DNA from: Drosophila pseudoobscura
Taxonomy: Eukaryota; Arthropoda; Insecta; Diptera; Drosophilidae
Reading direction: 5' to 3'
Length of the DNA: 64,000 nt
NCBI RefSeq assembly: GCF_009870125.1
Contig: NC_046679.1
Span: 2,914,001 to 2,978,000, forward strand
The translations under genes were made by a program, and so were the position numbers. Of this stretch, positions 23,562 to 31,728 are shown one piece after another. The notes beneath the pieces were generated by a model. That model was given only the letters and a program-made list of their open reading frames with translations. It did not search any database and was not told the origin of the DNA. Each line of letters opens with the position of its first letter. Position 1 is the first letter of the stretch.

Positions 23562-24124
23562 TGGCAAATCGACTCCTAACATATATCTGTTTCTTTTGTA
23601 ACCATAAATATATTTGTCTAAATAATACAAGTTACAATTTCTAATATACGACGGATACTACGAAGGGATACTAATAAAATTGTCGAGTCCCTGAATAATC
23701 TATAACTGATTAGAGTGCCCATTAGTGGTATAATTCATTTGCTCTGAAGCTGAATCCAAGCAGACTTCCTTTGCCTTCAACAGAGCATGATCATGATACT
23801 GCTTTTCGGTGTTGAAAACGGTGTTGACAATTGTATGTGTTTGTACTTTCAAGTTTTTACTTGTATAGCCATCGGAAACGGATCCATAAATTGAAATGAG
23901 ATTTCTATAGCTGGTAGCTTCAAGGGCAGTCTTGATTTGTACCGGGAGAATCGATGACACTATTTCTAACCACTGTTCCCACATTGAGTAATGCAAGAGT
24001 ATGTACGTTTCCACATCGAAAGTTTTGGATCACTTGGGATGCTTAATTTAGAAGCCAGCTGGGAGAAAACTTTTTGCTTTGTAGAAAGCCCTTTCTTTCA
24101 TTCAACGCTGGGTGCTCTGTGAAC
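23562..24124. other. Spacer between K7 and K8 with an unassigned open frame
   Basis: A 104-residue open frame lies on the minus strand (23700-24014). I do not recognise it; it has no signal peptide or known motif and ends where the K8 upstream flank begins. It may be a chance frame or the remnant of an insertion. From about 24015 the sequence resembles the K9 upstream flank at 25160-25205 (shared GGATCACTT and AATTTAGAAG). Confidence 0.4.
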
Positions 24125-24160
24125 TATAAATGGCAGAAGCTTGGCTCTGAGCTGGTCATT
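24125..24160 (+). promoter_or_regulatory. Core promoter of Kunitz gene K8
   Basis: TATAAA begins at 24125 and a TCATT initiator lies at 24156-24160, with the 33 nt spacing. Confidence 0.78.
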
Positions 24161-24186
24161 CGCTGGCAGGAAGATCTCATCTCAAT

Positions 24187-24600
24187 ATGTTATGGTTGCG
24201 CATTGCAATTATTTCTTTGCTCGCTTGGATTGTGTATTCCGCAGTTAATAAAGATATTTTTGAGGATAATTGGTTTAAGGAGCTTCAACGGAAGTTACAC
24301 AAAGGTTTGTTTTCAATAAGATTTACCCCATGAAGTAACTATATTTACGTAACGTTTACGTTCCGCTCAGATGTCTGCCTCCAGCAACCTTCCTATGGCA
24401 AATGCAAAGGACATCGCCGGCTTTGGTACTTCAATGGCAGTCGGAAGAAATGCGAGACGTTCATCTATTCGAACTGCGGCGGTAACCCTAATCGTTTTTA
24501 CAACTATGAAGATTGCCACGACTTTTGCCAAAAACGCGACCCGTTTACTATCTATAAATCTATACAAATGAATGATTGGGTAAAAGGGAATATAAAATAG
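24187..24600 (+). CDS. K8: secreted single-domain Kunitz peptide
   Basis: Exons 24187-24304 and 24371-24600, phase-1 intron, donor GTTTGTT. The signal peptide is MLWLRIAIISLLAWIVYS, then a linker with several aromatic residues. The Kunitz domain (VCLQQPSYGKC, SNCGG NPNRFYNYEDC HDFC) has all six cysteines. P1 is Lys with Gly-His following, so a trypsin-like target is plausible. The tail after Cys6 is about 23 residues, the longest of the K7-K10 group, and is rich in Lys and Ile. The start ATG sits 29 nt after the initiator A. K8 and K9 share upstream sequence and probably arose by a local duplication. Confidence 0.88.
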
Positions 24601-25246
24601 CCAAATAAAATAAATATTCTTTAAAATAAATCTTGAATCTAAAACACTTGAATCCAATTTTGTTTGATCTTATAAGCAGAATCTTATTGAGGATTGGTGA
24701 TTATTTGTCTCCACAAACATTTTTTTTCTGTATGAAATGATATAGTGATTTGGTTTATTAAATATATTAATATATTAATTATATTAATTAATAATATATT
24801 AATATATTAAATATGAATTGAAATATTCAGATTCAAGGAAAAATTGTTACAAATTTGATGGATCTAGATTATGATTCATTTGATTCATTTCATTCTGATT
24901 ATATTTTATGATCATCTTCATCCAGAAGGAAAGATAGTTTTAAAGAAACAGAAACGGACCCGCCTTTATTCATTAAAATATTGACTCATTCTTTCCTCCC
25001 TGTAAAATTGGGTAACACAAATCGAGAAACTCTCGATTTTTAAGGGAGTAAGAATTTTCCTTCGAAGCAGACCTTTCTTTTTCTGGTTTGTGAATCTAAA
25101 GTGCCGTGGAAACGAGTAAGATGTGCGATTGAGCAACTGCTCAAAGACCTTTCCACATAAAAGTTTCGGATCACTTCGCTTGCTAAATTTAGAAGGCAGG
25201 TACAGGAATGTATTCTGCAGAAAACTTTATTTTCATTGCCGGCCAA
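24601..25246. other. Spacer between K8 and K9
   Basis: There is no coding exon. It includes an AT-rich low-complexity block of TTAATATATTAA-type units at about 24755-24825, and the K9 flank from 25160 that resembles the K8 flank. Confidence 0.45.
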
Positions 25247-25282
25247 TATAAGTGCCTGAAGCTTGGACCTAAGTTGCTCATT
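25247..25282 (+). promoter_or_regulatory. Core promoter of Kunitz gene K9
   Basis: TATAAG begins at 25247 and TCATT at 25278-25282, with the 33 nt spacing. The initiator context GCTCATTGGCTTG is similar to K10 (GTCATTGGCTTG). Confidence 0.7.
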
Positions 25283-25313
25283 GGCTTGCTCTTGGTGCAA
25301 GGAAGACCTCAAC

Positions 25314-25690
25314 ATGTTTTGGGCGCGCATTGCTCTTGTTTCTCTAGTTGCTTGGCTTGTGTATGCCCGACGCGGGGAGATCTTGGAGGGCCCTAATGTG
25401 ATGAAGGACAACAAATTCAACAAAGGTTTGTTTTCTTGAGATATTTCAAAAATGTTCGGCTAATATGATGCCAGTTTCCGGTGTGATCAGCTGTTTGCCT
25501 GCAGGAGCCATCCTATGGCGAATGCAAGGGACGTCGCTCCTTGTGGTACTACAATTCATTTACAAATAAATGCGAGATGTTCATCTATTCGAACTGTGGT
25601 GGCAACGGAAATCGCTTCCACACCCATAAAAACTGCGAGAGACTTTGCCGCATACCCAAGTGGCATTCTAGTATGTTTGTAACTGAATGA
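25314..25690 (+). CDS. K9: secreted single-domain Kunitz peptide
   Basis: Exons 25314-25425 and 25491-25690, phase-1 intron, donor GTTTGTT. The signal peptide is MFWARIALVSLVAWLVYA, and the mature linker begins RRGEILEG. The Kunitz domain (VCLQEPSYGEC, SNCGG NGNRFHTHKNC ERLC) has all six cysteines at normal spacing. P1 is Lys; the acidic Glu just before Cys2 (YGEC) is distinct from K8 (YGKC). The C-terminal tail has about 14 residues. A second possible acceptor a little downstream (the CAG after TTTGCCTG) would remove Cys1 and is rejected. The in-frame ATG at 25208 lies before the TATA box. Confidence 0.88.
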
Positions 25691-26530
25691 TTGAAAAAAG
25701 ATAAACATATTCCATAAATGTTGATAATAATAATGATCTGTTGCTCCATTTCTTTTTCCATTCTTCCACTTCTTTTGATTTACTTTACTTTTTCAAGAAA
25801 TATAATACATTTAACAACATAAATATATGAGAATCAGGGATGGGATATAGGCTACCGTGCAGAGAGATACTCGAGGAATAGGAATAAGATGAAATGGAAA
25901 AGAGAATAGAAAGGAAGAACGAGGCAGAGTGCGACAGCCAGATTTTTCCAAGCTATACTCGAAAGCGCAACAATGCTGATTCGCATAATAATCAATAAAC
26001 GTTACTACAGCTACAAATTTAATACAACAAATTTCGTCTCTGAATTTCTTACAAAACCGTAGGCCACATGTTTAAGTCCATGCCCGTCACTCCGTCTCAC
26101 AGTGGAATATTCGGCCATTTCAGCTTGGTAAATTTATAACTTCTGAATGAATGAAGATATATTCAAGAAATAGACTGCATTTGAAAGAAATATCTAACTA
26201 ATTGGTGCTCAGTGAAATATATGTATATATGAGCGTTTTCCTCTAACCTAAAAATCCGATTTTCGATCCGAAGTTTCAATTTTCGAAAGCCTTGGAAAAT
26301 TCTTTATCAGATTATTATATTCACATCATACATATAAGCGTTCACTCAGAAAACTTACATTTTCCACCTCTTTTCGGCTGAGGCCCCACTGTGCCTCTGT
26401 AAGAACACCTGGATTTATGCAATATTAAGAGCTCTAGGCATTTAGAAAACAGTTGGTAGATAATTTATGGAGCTGTCCCCTAAATTGTTGTCATTGTTCT
26501 GACTATAGGCGGGCCCTCCACGGTTGGCAC
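25691..26530. other. Spacer between K9 and K10
   Basis: No exon was found. A purine-rich stretch lies at about 25880-25935. The K10-proximal 80 bp (from about 26446) resemble the K7 upstream flank. The middle part could contain an old mobile-element piece that I cannot name. Confidence 0.4.
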
Positions 26531-26566
26531 TATAAATGACAGAGGCCCGTGCCAGAGTCTGTCATT
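26531..26566 (+). promoter_or_regulatory. Core promoter of Kunitz gene K10
   Basis: TATAAA begins at 26531 and a TCATT initiator is at 26562-26566, with the 33 nt spacing. Confidence 0.8.
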
Positions 26567-26601
26567 GGCTTGTCGTGGGTTAAACATACGAGGATCTCGA
26601 A

Positions 26602-26942
26602 ATGTACTGGAAGCGCCTTATTCTGGTGGTTTTAGCCGCTTCGCTTGTGTATGCCAAGAGACTTGACAAGGACGATTCAGGTTATAACGATAGAAAAGCA
26701 CGATTTGGTTTGTTAACTTCACAATTTTCCCAACAATGTATCATACAATTTTTGTGGTCTGCACAGGTATCTGCAGCCAAAGACCTATGTATGGCAATTG
26801 CAGTGGACACCGTAAACTATGGTACTATGATGTCATCGGGAAAATATGCGCCCAGTTCATCTATTCGAACTGTGGCGGCAATCAAAATCGTTTCTACAGC
26901 ATGGGGGAATGCATGAATTTTTGTGTAGGCAAGGATATGTAA
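26602..26942 (+). CDS. K10: secreted single-domain Kunitz peptide
   Basis: Exons 26602-26707 and 26767-26942, phase-1 intron, donor GTTTGTT. The signal peptide is MYWKRLILVVLAASLVYA, with a Lys at position 4. The short linker is rich in Asp and Lys. The Kunitz domain (ICSQRPMYGNC, SNCGG NQNRFYSMGEC MNFC) has all six cysteines. P1 is Ser, a small residue unlike the Lys of the neighbours, so any target would more likely be an elastase- or chymotrypsin-like enzyme, or the domain may no longer inhibit. The tail is five residues. The promoter flank and the signal-peptide end link it to K7 although K8 and K9 lie between them. Confidence 0.88.
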
Positions 26943-27203
26943 ATATGATTTATAGAATTAAGATGGAATTCAAATAAAACGGATCTCTAAGTGTGTAATA
27001 AAAAACAGTCGTCCAACTTTTCAAATGTGTACGGTAAACACTAATTACAAAAATATCTGTCCAAGGATTGGGAGAATTCGAACAAAAGTCTTGAAATTGT
27101 AGCTAACAAATTTTGTTGGAATTATTGAACTAGTTCTTTGTTCCCTTTTTTAGCCATCACTCATTTCAATTAGCCGGGCGCACTGTTCTAAGAAAAATGT
27201 ACT

Positions 27204-27240
27204 TATAAATACCACAACATCTGTTGCAAATCAGTTCAGT
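27204..27240 (+). promoter_or_regulatory. Core promoter of Kunitz gene K11
   Basis: TATAAA begins at 27204. Two overlapping initiator candidates (TCAGTTCAGT) follow at 27231-27240; the second gives 34 nt from TATA T to initiator A. Confidence 0.72.
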
Positions 27241-27274
27241 CGACATTCTGACCTTCTAGGGGAAAATATAAAAT

Positions 27275-27625
27275 ATGAGATATCCTCGAGCTTCAATTGG
27301 ACTGCTGATCGTGCTGGTTCAATATTCCTTGGCCCCTGATCCGTTACAGAAGAGTAAGCCATCAGTGATCAAGGAAATACCAGAACTAATGCTGTGATTT
27401 CTTACAGGGATTTGTGCAATGCGTGCCGAATATGGAAGATGCGACGGGCATACCTTGGTCTGGGCCTACGATAAAAATAATAATGAATGCGTTGAATTCG
27501 CTTACTCTACCTGTGGTGGCAATCGGAATCGTTTTTCTACTTATGTAGAGTGTATGCTAGCTTGTGCTGTTTTCGAAAAAAATGATGAATATCAAGACAC
27601 ATTTACAATGAGAATATACACATAA
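27275..27625 (+). CDS. K11: secreted single-domain Kunitz peptide, divergent subgroup
   Basis: Exons 27275-27353 and 27408-27625, phase-1 intron with a standard GTAAGC donor. The signal peptide (MRYPRASIGLLIVLVQYSLA) is unrelated in wording to K1-K10 and the linker is very short. The Kunitz domain (ICAMRAEYGRC, STCGG NRNRFSTYVEC MLAC) keeps all six cysteines. P1 is Asp. An acidic P1 is poor for nearly all trypsin- and chymotrypsin-fold enzymes, so the domain may bind something else or target an unusual protease. WAYD replaces the WYYN of the main group, a feature shared with K12. The tail of about 19 residues is acidic at first. Confidence 0.87.
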
Positions 27626-27825
27626 AGAGGCATGCTAGTGCAGCAGAAAAACTATAACGAACCATACAACTATAAAATGTAATGTTTTTTCTACAGGTGA
27701 AAAATGAGGATTGACTTAACGGCCTGCAGTAACTATAGTATTTGTTCCAAAATAACTGCATAGGTATTCGGGGTGATAGCCCCAAACACATTTCCATTTG
27801 AAGCCAAACGTAATCCATTGCAAGC

Positions 27826-27862
27826 CATAAATACCCAAAATATGTCTGAAATCCAGTTCAGT
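27826..27862 (+). promoter_or_regulatory. Core promoter of Kunitz gene K12
   Basis: CATAAA at 27826-27831 stands for the TATA box, and TCAGT at 27858-27862 is the initiator, 34 nt from first base to initiator A. It shares the CCAGTTCAGT(C/G)CACATTC context with K11. Confidence 0.6.
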
Positions 27863-27891
27863 GCACATTCAGAGTTCAGCAGGGCCGAAAG

Positions 27892-28252
27892 ATGCGATTG
27901 CTCGGAGTTTTACTTGGCCTAATGGCCGTGCTATTGGCAGCGGTTGAGTTTGTAGCCAGCGTTTCATTGAGAAAAAGTAAACTCTTATAGAAAAATGTAG
28001 GTAATGGATGAAGGATTTATGATGTGATTTTCTACAGGGATTTGTTCGCTACGTCCCGAATATGGAGATTGCGAGGGACATCGCCTGTTGTGGGCCTACG
28101 ATTCGATGGATGGAAAATGCCGTCAATTTGTGTACTCTAACTGTGGCGGCAATCTGAACCGTTTCTTTAACGAAAGAAATTGTTATCGGACGTGTCAGGA
28201 TTATACGTATGTAGGAGTCTCAGGCCAAATGATGCCCTATGAGAGAAACTAA
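27892..28252 (+). CDS. K12: secreted single-domain Kunitz peptide, divergent subgroup
   Basis: Exons 27892-27976 and 28038-28252, phase-1 intron with donor GTAAAC. The signal peptide is MRLLGVLLGLMAVLLAAVEF. The Kunitz domain (ICSLRPEYGDC, SNCGG NLNRFFNERNC YRTC) has all six cysteines at normal spacing. P1 is Glu and is preceded by Asp (YGDCEG), so the binding loop is acidic, the reverse of a trypsin inhibitor. It shares WAYD and the linker-free architecture with K11. The tail is about 18 residues. Exon 2 has no internal ATG near its start, so simple open-frame searches miss it. This is the last gene of the array. Confidence 0.87.
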
Positions 28253-31200
28253 AATATTCATTATTTCATTCATGAATGTGCAACCAAGCGAATGAAATAA
28301 AGGCTAGCGTTTCGACCACTTTTCAGTGCACACGTTTTGTTGGCGTCTGGCGGTTTTTTTGGTACAACTCATAACAGGCACCCAGCATTCGGACTATCAG
28401 ATCAGCAATGAAAAAAAGCTCTTGTCCAGTATTGCTTTCTCCCACACAACCACACACACCAGATACACAGTCATCCACCCACACACAATACAAATGGGGG
28501 GATGGGACACATTTGATTGTCAAGGGCTGGGCAAACATTTCGTTGCTTGCTGGCATTTGGAACAGGGGAACAGCTTTCAAAGCAACGGCCGCGCCGGTCT
28601 CGGCCGCAATCGAAGCGAAATGAAAGCTCACGAAAAAGTTTGTTGGCATTTATACGCATTACTCGTAAAATACAAGGGCATATTGGGCTAGCTCGGATCT
28701 TAGAAACAGGCTGAAGAAAAGTTTTCGATCTCTTCACTGACACAGCAGCAGTGCCAGAATGATCGTCGTTATAAAAGCTGCTGAAATTAATAGATCTACA
28801 GATGTTAAATATTGTATGTGTATCCCTGTTCTTAATTTTGGATATTTTAATAGGTACTCTACTTATTAGAAGCGTACCATCGCTTGTAAAGTGCTCAAAT
28901 AATAAGTATACCTTATTCTAGGGTGTCCTGGGGTCGGATTATAAACTAAAGCAAGTCTTCTGGGTTTTGTTTGGTTTGTTTTGGACGTACTTTGTTGTGT
29001 GCTGTGCCGTTAAAGGCATAAATCAGTTGGAAGAGGGCAAAATGTGCAAGTTTACAGGTTGACTCTCCCCTCCGCTCCATGCGCAGAGGCACATTACGAG
29101 CATGGAAGAACTGGCAATGGCAATGGCAATGGAAATGGCGAAATCAAAGAATAAAGTCACGCAATTTCAATTACAAATAAACGCACATCCAGAGAAATGG
29201 CAAATGGTACTGTGTAGACGAGACAGAGGGAGGGTGGGCAGTCCTGATGGTAACGATATGTACAAACCCGTACATATCCCCATGACTATAGTAATAATAA
29301 TAATAATAATAATGAAATTGTGATAAGCTGTGCGCCACAAATTGCACGCAAGTGAGACGGGGAGAGACAATAACTTAAACCGTTAAGCGCAAGATGAAGC
29401 ATCAAATGCAGCCAGCCGCCTAGCGATGGGTACGTGACACGATGGAAAAAGATTGCTTACGAATATACATTTTTTGCACTTATTCTTCTTTTAATGTATC
29501 CAAAACGCTTCTTCATTTCAAGTGGCCTTTTTTTACTTCTCACGTGGTAAGCCAAGTAGATTCTTTTAAATCCCACCTCTAGTATGATGTGGTCCGATGC
29601 TCAGGTCCCAGGTTGCTCAAAACGTCGTCATTCTGGCTGGACAGACTCTTTGCCTATCCTATCCTATCCCATCCTATCCGCTGATGCCTGGCAACATTTG
29701 ACACATGCGCGGCGCGCATTTAGTTTCCAGCAACATTGGCGTATGAGTGCGGCCGGGCCGGGGTTCGGGCCGAGCTTTGGTGTTGGCCAATGCCAATTAA
29801 TATTCGCATGATCAAATGGTTAACGCATTTAGCCTTATAGAAAACCAACAAGACATCGCCAGGCCGTCCGTACCGCAAACCGGCTCACATTAAACTCGCA
29901 TTTACGCGTATGCCTTTGTGTAACTGATCGCGCTCTCTCTCTTTCTCCCCCTGTCTGCCCCACTGCGTAGCTGTCTCTTTCTGCAAAGGGGAGGCCAGTG
30001 TGGGAAAGTGCACCTTAATTGACATCATGAGGCGTTTAAATGGGGAGACCTGACCCGTTCAAGAGTTAAACAACTTGTGGCTTCAGTTAATTATGTATTT
30101 ATTTAGTATTCTCCTTCAATTTCTGTTTTTGCTCCTTTTGTAATTTGTATTTATTTCTCTTTTATGGGGGTTTTTGCTCTGCGGATTATCGTCAGCTTTC
30201 AATTTGTTGTATATTGTGTATATGTGTGTGTATATATATATGTATATATATATAATGGTTTTTATTAAATTTCTTTAGTAATGGGCTAGAATATGATTTC
30301 GCATATAGTTTAGTAAAATTGATTTATATCCGGGATGAGGAGGAGTAAGGTGAAGGAGGAGGGTGTTGTCTTTTTATGGCATAACAATCTGTTGAGTTGC
30401 CCAAGAGAAATTGGATTAAGATGATCTTTATTGATCTCCGTTTTTGTATTGAGTAGGTAGGTACTTAATGGAATCTGTTGTACCAGAAGCAGGCTAACAT
30501 TTAAAGCATTTGCATACATCGATAGAGTAGAATCGTTTCGAGAATAAATTATGAATACAATTTCTAAGGAAAACTTCAACTCAAGAGAATGATTGAGAGG
30601 ATAACAACAACAAGGCCTGGCCTTAAACCAAAATAAAATGTTTTACAATTTAACAACTAAGGGACTAGTTAAAAATTCCATTCGTTTTAAAAATTCGTAA
30701 AATATGCTCCAAGAAAGATACTTAAAATGTAAATACATGCATACGTACATACTCTTCACATCGATGTAGTCAATTTTCATTAATGATGATTTTGTAAGCA
30801 ACAATTTGCTTATAACTTGATGCGTTGTCTGTACTTTGATTTGATTCGATTCGCTTAAATATTCAATTAAAAATTATATAACAACACACGCATTCATATC
30901 GGTATTAGGTATTAGTCGTATGTATATAGTATATAGAGTAAATGTGGATTAGCCAATAGATTATAGATCTCCATGAATGTGGGATATGATTTTTGCATTG
31001 CTTTGTATTTTAATTTGAATTTTTATTTAAATTCAATTCTTTGTTTTATCGTATATGAAATATGCAGCATTCAACATCGATAAAATTGTTTAATAAGCCA
31101 ATATATTTTTAAATTTGTTTGTGATTCTCAATTGTTTTGTTTTTTTTTCATATCTTTTTAAAAATTTGCTAAAACATTTTCATATATTTTGTTCGTTCTT

Positions 31201-31728
31201 TCTTTTTTTTACTTTGTAAATGCAATTATTTTCATACGCTTGGTTTTAGGGGAAAAAATTCAAAATGCATCTAATGATAATCTCCGATGAAAGGAAAGAA
31301 GTTTTGGATTTTTTTTTTAATTTTTTGTGGAAGTTTTGAAGCTCGAAAAAAGCCTTGTGTTCTGTTGTGCGTTTCTTTTAAATTGAAAAAATTGTGCCTT
31401 TTGTTAAGAGTCTTTTTGTTCTATTCGTTTTGTAGTTGTTCTTTGGCCATTTGAAAATGTTTCTTTTGGGAACACATTTCGTATAAAATGCAAGAACTAC
31501 GATCCGGAAGTTGTGTAGTTTCCATCTTAGAAAAATTCCATCTAACTAGAGCTTGAACAGGGCCCCATAGTTGGTGAGGCAAAGTAGCTTGGAGCAGAGA
31601 CTGCGACTGCGACTGTGTTTGGGATTGTGGCTGAGATTTAGATTGAGACTGCGACCTGGCCTGAGTGGTGCCGGTGCCGGTGCCGGTGGTTGCTTTGCTT
31701 GGGCTTGAACTGCGGCCAGGTCCTCGCC
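28253..31728. other. Gene-free interval, partly 3' UTR of the ANKS1-like gene
   Basis: A likely K12 poly(A) signal (AATAAA) is at about 28297. The region 28.3-30.0 kb shows no exon. From about 30050 to 31728 the sequence becomes very AT-rich with many short T runs, as expected for the long 3' UTR of the minus-strand gene that ends at 31729. A TATATATGTATATATATATA tract lies near 30230. Confidence 0.5.
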
